This document shows positions 30,539-42,606 of a stretch of 64,000 bases of DNA, piece after piece. Made by a program: the position numbers and the translations under genes. The stretch is taken from assembly GCA_027886185.1 (NCBI GenBank), contig WOAB01000055.1, positions 1 through 64,000 of the forward strand, written 5' to 3'. The DNA comes from Rheum nobile (Eukaryota; Streptophyta; Magnoliopsida; Caryophyllales; Polygonaceae). The notes under the pieces are model-generated. The model was not told the DNA's origin, ran no database searches, and saw nothing but the letters and a program-made list of their open reading frames with translations. The number at the start of each line of letters is the position of its first letter. Positions within the stretch are counted from its first letter, which is position 1.

Positions 30539-32423
30539 GCAGATAAATTATGCTTGACATGCAAGAACTTAAAATTTAGACAAACTATAAACAATAAGTT
30601 ATTGCACATTCTACTCAATTAAATTGTCCCTTGTGAGTAAAATGATTCCAAGATCCTATCTTAGATGAAACTCGAGCGTAGTAGGGCACTTCCCCAAGTC
30701 TCATGTAATCAAGGTAAGTAAACTCCTTTACTAATTATAACACCTTATAACTCTTGGTTGATGGTCACATCTTATGTAAGACTCATCCTTATGCCTCAAG
30801 ATCCAAAACTGAGCTTTTTGGTCTCTTGTTGAGTGTAACCATACCAAGGCAGCATGCCCCTATTAGACATACCCGTACTATCCCAAAGTCAAGGAAGGAC
30901 ACCTCGCTAGGGCGAAAACTATCCAACGAATCCCAAGGGCCTCATGGTTATGATATGGAAATGCATGATCTCAATATTCTGTTAAGGGACTTAAGCATGC
31001 ATTGGTTGTTTATTTACTAGTGAACAAAATAGTATAAACAAACAAGCAAGTATGCAAAGTGGGAAATAAAGCATTCAAGTAATGCAGTAATTAAATGTGA
31101 TCCTAGTATGGCCCCTAAAAACCAAAATTAAAGATCTAATCTTCATGGATCTTGTTACTCTTGGATCTCCATCCTTAGTATTCTCCATGGATCTTCATCC
31201 TTTGGTCTTCTTAGGATCTTCTTCTTCTTGTCTTACATATAATTGAAATAAACTCTCTTGTAGAAATTTAAATTACAAAAATACATAACGATACGCAGAT
31301 CGTGTACAAGAAAAACATAACGGTACGCAGACCGTATTTATCTATCCTAATGTGGGCCATACTAGTCACCTCATGCAAGCAATAATATCATAATATTATA
31401 ACACATACATGCAATAATAATATCAAATATTATCAATAATATTAATCTAATTAATAGTAATAACCAATTTAACTAATTTAAATAAAACCATATTAAATTA
31501 AATAAATCATCTCATGACATAAATAATTTAATATCAAATTCTTAATTCAAATTAAAAAAATAATATATAGAATTAATCATAATTAATCAGTAAAATGCAT
31601 TATTGGATAATATATGCATGAACAAGATAAGATATCAAATATCCTTATCTAAATCTAGTGGGAATCTATCCTAACAACTTTTAGGAAATTATCTAATTTA
31701 GATAATATCAAATATTATCCAATTAAATAAATAAGATCTTATCTTATAGTTTAGAAAAAATTCTAAAACGTCAAATCTACCCAACCGGACCGAGTCGCGC
31801 CCGAGTCAAACCCGGACCAACTCGTGCCTACAAACCCAACATTTAAAGCCGTATATGATATCTTATGAAAATCAAGTACACTATACACATGATATCGGAA
31901 CAATCCAAATAATTCATAAATCATGTGCGCTTTCCAAGATGGTTATTAAGGCAGAGAATTAAGTCAAGAGTGCATTAACAATTAAAGCTAATCCATCTTA
32001 TGAATCTATCGAACAATTCGTACCTTCGTAGACCACAGAACTTGACTAATTCAACTAATGAACAATTTCATTAAAAATTCACCGAACCATTCGGAAATAG
32101 GTGATCGCGTCACCGAAAATTTTCATACAAATTCAGAATTTAACGAAAACAAAATTTGGGTAGTTGATCCATGATTTAAAACATGCCAAAAATCATATCT
32201 CTTGCATAATTAAATCACATAAATCAAGTATGGATAGATAAATTTTACATACATATATGTTCATAAAGTTCTTCAACTTTACTAATCCAATCAATTAAAA
32301 TCATAATTTGAATCATGCAAATTAATCTATATATTAATTTTCCACTTAATTTGAATCAAAACAATTATGAACATGCATCAAAATTTAAAACTTTAAACTT
32401 GATCTAATCAATTTATGCAAGAG
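30539..32423 (-). other. 1.9 kb untranslated leader of the Copia element
   Basis: This AT-rich stretch between the primer-binding site and gag has no ORF of note. It contains ATAATATCAAATATTATCAA-type short repeats at about 31425-31720. Leaders of Copia elements are usually a few hundred bases or less, so this one is unusually long; an inserted AT-rich element without recognisable ends is possible. Confidence 0.55.
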
Positions 32424-32437
32424 GCAACTGATACCAC
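32424..32437 (-). other. Primer-binding site of the Copia element
   Basis: The complement reads GTGGTATCAGTTGC, the initiator tRNA-Met type site, directly next to the LTR at 32438. Confidence 0.85.
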
Positions 32438-33121
32438 TGTCGGGATTTAGATGCGTAAAGCGGAATTTCAAGAAACGATTTCCTAATATCTAACCAAGGA
32501 TCTCATGCATAAACCAAATAGATCATAGATAGGAAGAATCAAATACCTTTTGAGGTGTGTTTCAATCTGCTGGAATGGAGAGAATAGAGCCTCACGTGTG
32601 ACTCCTCTATTTGGTCCACCCGAGCTTGGATCTGGATCGCCTGAGACTCGGTTGCTAGAGCGAGGAACGAAGGCGAACGAGGGAGAGAGCAAGGGAGGAG
32701 TACGGCTGCCTTGGGTAAAAGATGGATTAGGGTTTTCTCCTAGAAAGCCCTCCTTTTATATTACCATGTGTAGATATCTTATTTCCTAAATAAGTATATC
32801 TCTTATTATTAATAATAACTCTTTATTATTAACAAACCTTATCTCCCAAGTTATATCATATATAACTCTATATTATATACTTTATATAATATGTCTCCCA
32901 ATAAACTGATCCAGTCCAAACTCTAAGGGTGTGACCTTGTAGGACCCGGTAACAATAGCAATAGACTTTATGACATACTCTATAACATATAGTCTATAAA
33001 TCATAGTTTGCTTCTAGCAAAGCACTATGACTACCTAAAATCACCGGATTAAATATCTCCATAAATGGTCTCACTTCATAATCAGTAATTGCACCTTTGA
33101 TTAAATGACACAATTCCTCCA
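32438..33121 (-). repeat. 5' LTR of the Copia element
   Basis: 684 bases, plus-strand ends TGTCGGGATTT and CACAATTCCTCCA. It matches 25840-26523 with only scattered differences. GTCAT follows. Confidence 0.92.
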
Positions 33122-33126
33122 GTCAT

Positions 33127-33923
33127 TCCAAAAGGCAATTTTTGTTCCTGAGCCAATAATCCAGTTGAGATTATGTTTGAATTCATGAAGAATACTCAAG
33201 AGTCTAGCAAATTGCCAAGAGTAGTTTTGTTTGCTGATGTCAAAACTGGAACTATGTTTAATATACTTTTCCTTGATAAGTCGAACCCAAATATTTCCAG
33301 GCTCAGTTACAAGTTTCCAAAGCAATTTCATTTGTAGTTCTTTCTTGCACGTTTCTGCTGTACAAAATCCTAGTCCGCCTTTGCCTTTTGGTCTATAGAT
33401 ATGGTTCCAGCTAATGAGTGGGTGGAAGCCAGATCAATCCTTTGCATTAAATAATTGAATTTTGAAGTTAAGTTAGCTTGTATAAGTACCAATCAACCTG
33501 CCTGCGACAATGTATTGGCTTTCCATTTCGATAATTGCTTTTTTAGTGAGTTTGTGGCCTCTTTGAAGGTTGCGTTGTTAACTCTTCATCTGATAATAGG
33601 AATTCCTATGTTTTTCAAGATTTTTTTATGACTGGAACCTCGAGGAAACCAACAATTGAAGTAGAGGTATATTGATTACCATTTGCAGATAATTGTACAC
33701 AACTTTTATGATAGTGATTGGTGAGTCAGGTTTTACTAGTAAGCCCCTAGAGAACAAACTTTATATAGTTAGTGCATTCGAGATTAGCCTCCGCTAGGAT
33801 GATAGTGTCGTCCGTAAAATTTAGAAATGGGATATGATAGCCATTTATGACAAGTTTTATGCTTGCCTTGGCGTTAGGTTTTTCATCTTCATTAGCTAAA
33901 GTTCGAGCAAGGTACTCCATCGC
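33127..33923 (-). pseudogene. LINE reverse transcriptase, C-terminal part
   Basis: Immediately left of the MITE, leftward translation gives MEYLARTLANEDEKPNAKAS and PFLNFTDDTIILAEANLE, the RT motif in which the usual F-A-D-D is F-T-D-D. Further left are KLLWKLVTEPGNIWVRLIKE and NWIIGSGTKIAFWNDW, the segment after RT in plant L1 elements. Several stops separate the pieces. Confidence 0.8.
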
Positions 33924-34291
33924 CAATGTTCTAAAAATTTCCGTCTAAGCCTCGCCTAGGTGCTAGGTGATCATCCCCCGCCTAGGACCCCGCCAAGGCG
34001 AGAAGAAACTTCTAATGTTGTGTAAGAAGCAACATCTTAGGAGATTACGAATGCATAGAACATAGTTTTGGGTTATGCTTTGTAAACTAAGACCCATAAT
34101 AAAATATTGAACGTCATCCCAACATAGTTTTATAAACATTAAAGGATTTGAGAGAACATAGTAAAATAATCACATGGATCAGGCATTAATTTTTTATCTG
34201 TCTAGGCCTCGCCTAGGCGCTAGCCTCCCCCCTCCCCCCCCCCCCCCCCGGCCCCACAGCCAGCTCTCGCCTAGCGATTTTTAGAACATTG
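33924..34291. mobile_element. MITE (368 bp) with a poly-C tract
   Basis: Termini CAATGTTCTAAAAAT and ATTTTTAGAACATTG are perfect inverse repeats of 15 bases, and each continues into CGCCTAGG-rich subterminal sequence. The flanks start with TCCAT on both sides (33916-33920 and 34292-34296), with the next three bases differing, so the duplication is 5 to 8 bases. It interrupts the LINE RT between the PMTSYISALTM and EYLAR motifs. A run of 16 C lies at 34234-34249. Confidence 0.8.
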
Positions 34292-35354
34292 TCCATAGTC
34301 AACGCAGAGATGTATGAGGTCATAGGATCTCCTTGCCTGATACCACATGAGGGTGTGATTATTTGTCCAGGTTCAATATTAACAATTATCGAGCAAGATG
34401 TTGGCGTGATGCATGACATGATCAATTGAACAAATTTCGAATGAAATCCAAATTTGTTCGGTATTAATTCTATAAAATCCCATCTAATTTTGTCATATGC
34501 CTTTTTCATATCAAGTTTAATCGCCATCCATCCTTTGTTACCTGTTTTCTTTTTATGGAAAGAGTGGAAGATTTCATGGGGTATTAGTATGTTATCATGA
34601 ATAAATCTGCCTTTAACAAATGCACCTAGAGGATGAATAAGTTTTGGTAGCAAAGGTGTAATTTTATTTGCTAGAAGTTTAGTTATAATCATGTAAGTGG
34701 TTTTACATAAGCTAATGGGTCTGTAATGATTAATATTTAATGGTGCTTTCGTTTTTTATATGAATGCAATGAATGCATGGTTAGCTTTCTTTAACATTTC
34801 CCAGAGTGAAAAAGGCAGTTGTGGCATTGATAACAGTGTCGTCGATAGTAGCCCAGTACTTTTTAAAGAAGTCAGTTGGAAAACCATCAAGTCTTGGAGT
34901 TTTATCAACTGGGAGGTCAAAGACTGCCGCTTAAATTTCCCTTGTTGTTGGGATTTTAATTAGTTGTACATTATAAGTTTATGAAATCTATGCTCGAATT
35001 GTAGGCAGGTGTGTTTGTGTGCAGTTGCTAGCTTGATTGGATATAAATCTCGATGCTAGCTCTTTAGTGATCTCACCTTGGATTTGTTTTAGGTCAAAGA
35101 TCATCAGACTGTCCTTTGGCTACAATTTTGTGATGTTTTGTTTGACTGACCTGATTTTAGCTACCGTTTGGTAATATTTAGTATTTCGATCTCCTAACAT
35201 ACAATGTTTCACCTTCACTCGTTGAATTCAGTAAGTGTGTTGAATGGTCAAGTCATGACTAATGTATAAAATATTCGGTGAATAATAATTATGTCAAGCT
35301 TCTCATAAGTGTTGTCGGCGCCACTCACTCTACGTCTTCAAGTGAATGGGAAAC
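34292..35354 (-). pseudogene. LINE reverse transcriptase, N-terminal part
   Basis: The order leftward is a GDRNTKYYQTVAKIR motif at about 35160-35205 (linker before RT), degraded PDGFP at about 34870-34895, then an open stretch with ITPLLPKLIHPLGAFVKGRF, AIKLDMKKAYDKIRWDFIEL and IRQGDPMTSYISALTM (34692-34292). These are RT blocks of plant L1 LINEs. The right end abuts the SIRE-like Copia insertion. Confidence 0.82.
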
Positions 35355-35443
35355 TGTTAGGAAGTGAACTTTTGGGAACTGGAACTCCAGTTCCCTACCT
35401 AGTTCCCTTCCTCAGTTTTCCTAGTTTTGACGATGACAAACAC
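35355..35443 (+). repeat. SIRE-like 5' LTR, first 89 bases
   Basis: Matches the first 89 bases of the 3' LTR at 50249. It contains an inverted repeat with 9-bp arms GGGAACTGG and CCAGTTCCC around AACT (35374-35395). It ends with AACAC, one copy of the Tekay-like target duplication. Confidence 0.9.
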
Positions 35444-37820
35444 TGTAACACCCCCAAATTTCAATCCGTTTGGAAAGGTATTACCGCCAGTGACCTCGGT
35501 TTCCACACCGAAGCCACCCACCGGACTAAACACCATTCATAAACAACGGTTAAGATATAAACATCAAAACCTTTAATTAAAACATATGTCTGGGGATTAC
35601 ATCCCAATCCCCATAGGACAAAATAGAGTATCTAGCGGAAGTCTTTATAAAAATACACGGGTCTTGATCATAAAAGATCACCCGCCAAGGATCGTAGCCT
35701 GATAAACCGTTAAAACACCGTTTACTTCTATAGTCATTCTAGCCTCTATTCCTCGGGTGCTTATCTGATGTTCTGAATCGAACGGATGACACCAGCCAAC
35801 CATGCAAGAAACAATTACGGTTGGTTAGTCTAATGAAAGACTACGCAAGGGTACAAAGCAGAGTGGTTCGAAGCAGTCATATTAGGTTAGACTCATCGCT
35901 TCTCGAATAATAACCGATGACGATAGTCAACCACCATACTCCTACTGGAATATATCAAGCAGCATGATCAAGAGAAGATTCTGGAAGACCGAGTCTTATA
36001 GCAATCAATCCCAAAGAAGACTCCAACGAATTGAGTCTTATCGGAAATATGACAAATGTTGGGGAACATTAATTAATCATACAAGCGTTCAAAAACGACT
36101 TGATGTTTCGGTTCACGACCAACCTCATCGCTTAATGTGAATCCAGATTGGAAAGAGAACGGTACTCTGATCAAAGTCAAGATGAGCTTTCCTAGCTGCA
36201 CTATTCCCTAACTGCACTACTCGTCTGAGGTTTATTAATCATGTGCGCTCGGGCACTTATCTTATTTAATTCCAAAACGCGCACCACGTTATAGGCTTTT
36301 AATTATATGCCTGCCGACAGCGGGACATACTTCTGATAGGGATGAATCCCAAGTTTGTAGCACCAGCTTCATGCCACCATATATATACCCGAGTATAGAG
36401 AAAGGTCATGACCCACCAAATGGTCTTTGAGTTTAGAACTCTTAGCACCATTTCCATTATCAAGAAACGACTAGACCTCAATTAGTCCATCGCTCCTACG
36501 AATACTCGTGCTAACTAAACAGTCCAAGCACAGCAATAATCATATCAAAGCCCTCAGGCCAAAATAAATATTTATAATAGCGTTGTTCTAACAGATATAC
36601 AACCTATTATAATATCATATTCCTTTTATATCATTTAGAAAAACTGTTCCCAACAATTCAATAAATCATTCCAAATTAATTAACAATTAAGCAATTGATA
36701 ATCAATGGAAATATGGAATGATAAGCAAGAGTGAACCGCCACTTGCCTTAGATCAGACGGAAGTTTGAACAAGCTTTAGAGACGACGATTTCCTGGGTCC
36801 GAAACTGGGACAGATTCTGGATAACAAATCCCTAAGGAATGACCCATAATGAGACCCTAAGTTAGATTCAATATCTACATATTTGAATATAAAGGAATAA
36901 GAATCAAAGGGGTTCAAAAGAACCAAGCCTCGGCCAATCAACACCCAAGAACACACCACGAACGCAGCTCGCCGTGGGTGCGCCAGATCTCACCGCGGGG
37001 TGCGGTAGTGGCTGCCGTGGGGTGCGGTGGTGACTGCCGCGGGGTGCGGTGGTGACAACAAAGGCAAAGTTCAGCAAGTTTTCGGGAAGAATTACTTACC
37101 CAAATCGATCGATTCTACTTCGATTTGTTCTTGGTTTGTTTTCCCACCTTCTTAAGCCTTATACCTCCTCTAAGGATCACCTCTTATTGCTCTCAAAAGG
37201 GTTCGGATTAGCTCTCAAACGAAGCTTCAACTTGCTTCAATGGAGGTTGTCTGAGATAGAAGATGATGGAGGAGCTCTCTTGTGGCTCGATTCTCACCCA
37301 CCTCTCCTCTATAAATACCCCAAACATGCTGCACACTAGCTGGAGGAGGCAAGGAGGAGGTGTCCCGGCCTCAGAAACGTAGCCAAGGCAAGTCACCAAG
37401 GCTACGAAGTAGCCTTGCCAAGTTGCCCTGCAACTGTCGAGTGACATAGGCCACCGCGGGGTACGGTAGGGGTGCGACAAGGGTGCAGTGACGAAGCTGC
37501 TTCGTCTTCGCTGCTGGTCTTTGCCGCGGGGTGCGGCACGCCCTTCACTGTGGGGTGCGGTCAAGGCCAGATCTGCCCCCTCCGACTCCTTTGTCGTTTT
37601 TACCTTAAGTGGTAAAATGTTTTTAACTCCGGGTTAAATATATTTGTACGCGAATGATCTTTTAGCCCGAAAATACGTTAACTGTATTTTATATTGCTCA
37701 GAAAAATATTACAGAGATTAAACATTACACAAAATGTTCATCTTTCCCTAAAATAAATCTGACTCGCAATATGGCTTAAGAAAATTCAAAATTTACCCGT
37801 ACAAAATGTAGGATATTACA
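35444..37820 (-). repeat. 3' LTR of the Tekay-like element
   Basis: Lacks about 12 bases (CTAGGCTTTACC-like) present near 44062 in the 5' LTR. It carries two clusters of a GCGGGGTGCGG motif at about 36990-37055 and 37457-37562, at the positions where the old copy (1-2109) has GGCGGTCGCCG-type units. Confidence 0.92.
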
Positions 37821-37837
37821 TTACCTCTCCCTTAAAA
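37821..37837 (-). other. Polypurine tract of the Tekay-like element
   Basis: The complement reads TTTAAGGGAGAGGTAA, directly adjoining the 3' LTR. Confidence 0.8.
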
Positions 37838-37856
37838 AAAGTTTCGACCCCGAAAC

Positions 37857-38462
37857 TTAGGTCGTAAACATCTCGGGAAAGCGTCTACGCATATCCTCTT
37901 CAGTCTCCCAAGTAACTTCCTCGGATTCTGACTTGGACCACAGAATTCGTACCAACGGTACGACCTTGTTGCGCAAATGCTTCTCACGGCGCTCGAGAAT
38001 ACGCACATGTATCTCTTCATAAGTACCATTTGCTTGAATCTCAATGTCTTCATAGCTCAGTACATGAGACTCATCTGGTACGTACTTTCTCAACAAGGAT
38101 ACGTGGAATACATTATGCACTGGATGCGCCGATGGCGACAATGCCAAACGGTACGCAAGGGATCCCACTCTATCGAGGATTTCAAATGGTCCCACGTAGC
38201 GAGGGTTAAGCTTCCCACGCTTACCAAATCTGAACACGCCTTTGGATGGCGAAACTCTAACAAAGACCTTGTCGCCAACTTCAAATTCAACATTCCTACA
38301 TCTTGGATCGGCATAAGACTTCTGTCGACTTTGAGCGGTCAACATTCTTTGTTTGATCAAAGCAATATCTGAAGCGGTTCTCTCGACCAACTCTGGTCTG
38401 AGTAAAATCTTGTCGGCATTCTCATCCCAACAAATTGGCGATCTATACTTTCGACCATACAA
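37857..38462 (-). pseudogene. Tekay-like integrase C-terminus with chromodomain-like tail
   Basis: The frame opens MYGRKYRSPICWDENADKIL and includes the GPFEILDRVGSLAYRLALS motif of the integrase C-terminal domain. It ends LRNKVVPLVRILWSKSESEE and TWETEEDMRRRFPEMF, the tail typical of Tekay/Del chromoviruses. It is one frame out relative to upstream pol because of four additional bases (ATTT) near 38475-38480. Confidence 0.88.
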
Positions 38463-38871
38463 AGCTTCAAATATATGGAGCCATCTTGATAGTAGCGTGC
38501 CAGCTATTGTTGTATGTGAACTCGATTAGACTTAACCTGTCTTCCCAGCTAGTCGGACGGTCAAGTACACATGCTCTCAACATATCTTCCAGGGTCTAGA
38601 TAGTCCTCTCAGACTGTCCATCCGTCTGAGGATGAAATACAGTGCTGAACCTTAGCTCGGTTCCCATGGCCTTATGGAGTTCCTTCCAGAATCTCGATGT
38701 AAAACGGCCATCACGATCCGATACAATGGTCTTAGGAATACCATGTAAGCGGATAATCTCCTGCTTGTAGACTTCAGCCAATCTCTGGACTACCCAAGTG
38801 GACTTGATAGCCACGAAGTGAGCACTCTTCGTGAGCCGGTCAATGATCACCCAAATAGCATCCTTCTGAGT
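38463..38871 (-). pseudogene. Tekay-like integrase catalytic core
   Basis: IDRLTKSAHFVAIKSTW, the second catalytic Asp in TIVSDRDGRFTSRFW, and the Glu in FHPQTDGQSERTI are all visible at 38850-38596. A stop at about 38869-38871 lies just upstream (after GLPKT) and another at 38593-38595 (after SERTI), both of the type produced by one C-to-T or G-to-A change. Confidence 0.88.
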
Positions 38872-41263
38872 TCATGTCTTGGGTAATCCTATGACGAAGT
38901 CCATTGCATTGTCCTCCCATTTCCATTCCGGAACAGGAAGAGGTAGCAATTCACCACTTGGTCTGCGGTATTCTATCTTGACTTTCTGATAAGTCAAGCA
39001 TTTTGCTACAAATTCTGCCACATCCCATTTCATGTTGGGCCACCAGAACTTCATTCTGAGGTCCTTGTATATTTTACTAGAGCCTGGATGTACAGAATAA
39101 GCTGATGAATGAGCTTCCCTCATCACCAATTGGCGAAGATCATCAACGTTATGCACACAAATTCGGTTCTGAAACCAAAGTGATCCATCCTCTTGAATCA
39201 CGAAACTGGGAGCTTTCCCGTTCAATGCTTTACAGCTCAACTTTACCAAAACTATATCATCAATTTGTTTTTCTCGAATCTGATCAAGTAGTGTAGCCTG
39301 AATTTCTAACATACTCAGGTATCCTCTACGTTGATCATACAAGAGTTCAGCTTCACACACCATTTGATTTAGCTTGGCTTGAGTAGTGAGGAGAGCTACT
39401 ACTGTTTCGTGCGGTGTCTTCCGGCTCAGTGCATCGGCTACTACATTAGCCTTGCCCGGATGATACATCAATTCAAGATCATAATCTTTGAGCAGCTCTA
39501 ACCACCGTCGTTGCCTCATGTTCAACTCTTTCTGAGTGAATACGTACTTGAGACTCTTGTGGTCGGTGAAGACTTGGCATTTCACACCATAGAGATAATG
39601 CCTCCAAATCTTCAACGCGAACACTACCGCTGCTAGTTTCAGATCATGCGTCGGATAGTTTTCTTCATAGGTTTTTAGTTGCCTTGATGCATAAGCAATC
39701 ACCTTGCCTTTCTGCATCAACACGCATCCTAAACCATTCTTAGAAGCATCACTATAGACTACATATCCATCATTTCCTTCTGGTAATGTTAACACTGGTG
39801 TCGAGGTCAATCGTCGTTTCAATTCTTGAAAATTGGCCTTGCACTTGTCAGTCCAGACAAACTTCTTATGAACTTTGCGGAATAAACCGGTCATAGGTAG
39901 AGCGATCTTGGAGAATCCTTCTACAAACCGTCTATAATATCCGGCAAGTCCAAGGAAGCTGCGTACCTCTTTCACATTTTGAGGCCGCTTCCAGTTGGCT
40001 ACCGCCTCAATCTTCTGGGGATCAACCATTACCCCATTCTCATTGATCACATGGCCTAAGAAAGTCACTTCCTTAATCCAGAAGTCACATTTAGACAATT
40101 TAGCATATAGCTCATTTTGTCTAAGGATTGACAACACAATCCACAGATGTTCCTCGTGAACTTCCTCGTTTGGGGAATAAATCAGTATATCATCAATGAA
40201 AACCACCACGAACTTATCTAGGTACTGGTGAAAACATCGATTCATCAGGTCCATGAAGACCGCTGGAGCATTGGTAAGTCCGAATGGCATAACTACGAAC
40301 TCATAGTAGACATACCTTGTCCGGAATGCAGTCCTCGGAATATCTTCCTCACGAATTCTGAGCTGATGGTAACCAGATCTCAGATCGATCTTGGAAAAGA
40401 CTTTAGCTCCTTGCAGCTGATGTAGCAGATCATCAATCCTTGGCAAAGGATACTTGTTCTTGATCGTGACTTTATTCAACTCTCGGTAGTCGATACAAAG
40501 CCGAAATGATCCATCTTTCTTCTTGATAAACAAGACTGGAGCACCCCAAGGCGATGCACTCAGCCTTATATAGCCTTTGTCTAAAAGATCCTCTAATTGC
40601 TTCTTCAATTCCTGCATCTAAGCAGGTGTCATTCTATACGGTGGCTTAGAAATCGGAGCAGTACTTGGTTCAAGATCAATTGAAAACTCTACAATACGAT
40701 GCGGGGGTAATCCAGGAATCTCTTCTGGAAAGACATCCAAAAATTCCCGAATCACAGGAATATCAAGAACTGATGGTTCATCTTTCGTGGGCTCGTCCAG
40801 ATAGCAAAGGTACCCGACACAACCCTGACGAAGTAGCTTAAACATAGCCATTGCGTTTATAAGCCTACCATTATCAGCGTCATTCCGACCTTTAAACTTG
40901 CACACCCTCTGGGCCCCAGATGACACCGTCACTGTTCTCGAACTAAAATCGATCACTGCCCCATGGCGTGTCAGTCAATCCATACCGAGGATAATGTCGT
41001 AGGGATCCATGGCAATACAGATCAAATCTGTCTCGAATTTCTTACCCTGGATGGTAATTGGAAACTCGGATAGACACTTAGTTCCTACTAAGCGTTCATT
41101 ATTAGGAAGATTCACAACGAAAGGCTCACAAACTTCGTTGCAAACTAAACCTAACTTACTAACACAATTTTCTGAAATGAAGGAATGGGTAGCACCCGAA
41201 TCAAACAGTATGCATACAGGAGTAGAGTGAAGGTAGATGGTACCTTGAGCAATCGGTGCATTA
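38872..41263 (-). pseudogene. Tekay-like protease, RT, RNase H and integrase zinc finger
   Basis: One reading frame runs through, interrupted by stops at 40973-40978 and at 40618-40620. Protease shows LFDSGATHSF at about 41180-41215. RT (40617-39900) shows LFIKKKDGSFRLCIDYRELN, FGLTNAPAVF and the catalytic VVFIDDILIYS. RNase H shows VVYSDASKNGLGCVLMQKGK. The integrase zinc finger has both His (H-SSAYSVH) but the last of its two Cys is Tyr (CLTYQKVK). The protein would have been a polyprotein cleaved in the particle. Confidence 0.92.
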
Positions 41264-41265
41264 GG

Positions 41266-42606
41266 TCAATCAGCCTCACGCATCTCATACAGGCGCTGAC
41301 CCTGACCTCCTGAAGTTGATGGGGATTTTCCTTTGTTCTGGGCAGTTGTCTGCATCGAAGGACTAGGAGTCGTTGCTGGTTTGAACCTGGGTCGGTTACT
41401 TTGCCTAACAGACCCCTGATGCGACTCTGTTCCTTTCTGCTTTCCCTGCCAATAGAACTTCTGCACATGCCCCTCAGTCCCACAGCCAAAACACGTCTTC
41501 TTCTCCTGTAGACATACGATGCTTTTGTGCCCAGCTTCACCACAGTTATAACACTGAATCGAACTCTTGCCCTGACCCGATTGTTGTGTCAACCCGCCTT
41601 GCGTTCTACCCGTTTTTGCCTTGCTGGATTTAGCAAAGTTGGACGGTGGTGCAGGACGTTTGAATCCGCTTGCCTGAGGTTGATTCTGTGTCGACCTCTG
41701 GCGATTCTTCCTCTTGGTCGATTCTTCCAGAGTTGCCTCTAGCTTATAATCTGCATCCACATATTGTTCCAGAGTAGAGCAATTGTGGCTTAACATAATT
41801 GGCTTAATCTTTGGGTTCATCCACTCATGGAAATGCCAAATCTTCTGGTCTTCAGTGGATACATCCGAACCGGCGTATGACAACAAGTGATTAAACTTAA
41901 TTGCCAATTCAGCCACCTTCAACCCTTCAGTCTTAGGGTAAAGAAACTCCTTGTGCTTTTCCTCTCTCATTGCCCGAGAGAAGAATCGGTCGATCATCTT
42001 AGTCTTAAACATTGCCCAACTCAAATTAAGGCTATCTGCAAGACCGGTGTTTTCCCACCACTCACTAGCATCTCCTTTTAATTGCAGAGAAGCTATGTGC
42101 ACCTTCTCGGCTTCTGTGCACTCCACACTGCGGAATAACCGCTCCATGTGGGAAAACCAATGCACCACCTCAATTGGTTCACCTTTCTCGTTGAAGCTGT
42201 CGGGTCTCATAGAATTTATGGCCTTCAGTGCTCGGCCACAATCATTCTTGCTTCTGACTACAGTCCCCTGATGCCGGGGTACATGAGTCTCTTGCTCCTC
42301 AACTTCCGGGGCTGCTGAGGATGCTGGCACATCCTGTGTGTGAGACACGCTCGGGTGTAAGACATCAGTCATTGCTTGCATGAAAATTTCCCGAATTTCA
42401 GCAACGGCCGCCTCGTCAAATATCCTCGGAGCATTGCTCCTGGGATTATGTTGAGAATTGGACTCACGTACATTCTCAGGAGTTCCAACGCTCCTCTCGT
42501 TGTGTCTGGGATGGTTACCAGCATCAAAACGAGTGTTGTTCATTGTGTTCACCATCTGTTTACCGATCAAATTCCAAGGATTTTTATACATTAATATTTC
42601 TCCCAA
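41266..42606 (-). CDS. gag of the Tekay-like element
   Basis: 446 codons are open. The capsid region holds VVHWFSHMERLFRSVECTEA, LQLKGDASEWWENTGLAD and DRFFSRAMREEKHKEFLYPK. Two zinc knuckles follow: CYNCGEAGHKSIVC and CFGCGTEGHVQKFY, where the second lacks the final Cys (Y). Ends with a TGA in place of a sense codon, after which the same frame continues into protease. The first Met at 42606 lies in a slightly extended N-terminus; QMVNTMNNTRF may hold the true start. Confidence 0.88.
   Translation of the reverse strand: MGEILMYKNPWNLIGKQMVNTMNNTRFDAGNHPRHNERSVGTPENVRESNSQHNPRSNAPRIFDEAAVAEIREIFMQAMTDVLHPSVSHTQDVPASSAAPEVEEQETHVPRHQGTVVRSKNDCGRALKAINSMRPDSFNEKGEPIEVVHWFSHMERLFRSVECTEAEKVHIASLQLKGDASEWWENTGLADSLNLSWAMFKTKMIDRFFSRAMREEKHKEFLYPKTEGLKVAELAIKFNHLLSYAGSDVSTEDQKIWHFHEWMNPKIKPIMLSHNCSTLEQYVDADYKLEATLEESTKRKNRQRSTQNQPQASGFKRPAPPSNFAKSSKAKTGRTQGGLTQQSGQGKSSIQCYNCGEAGHKSIVCLQEKKTCFGCGTEGHVQKFYWQGKQKGTESHQGSVRQSNRPRFKPATTPSPSMQTTAQNKGKSPSTSGGQGQRLYEMREAD

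Larger units (their letters stand above)
25840..33121 (-). mobile_element. Ty1/copia retrotransposon, internally deleted
   Basis: Two 684-base LTRs are flanked by the exact 5-bp duplication GTCAT (25835-25839 and 33122-33126). Leftward order is 5' LTR, primer-binding site, a 1.9 kb leader, a gag N-terminus fused to the protease active site, integrase, RT and a truncated RNase H, then the 3' LTR. The integrase-before-RT order is diagnostic for Copia. Most of gag is missing and pol has stops and frame changes, so the element is defective. It lies inside the LINE. Confidence 0.92.

Noticed and set aside
35355..35443. LTR fragment next to the Tekay-like element taken as a truncated solo LTR
   Set aside because: The remainder resumes at 46377 after the AACAC duplication and both parts together equal the 876-base 3' LTR.
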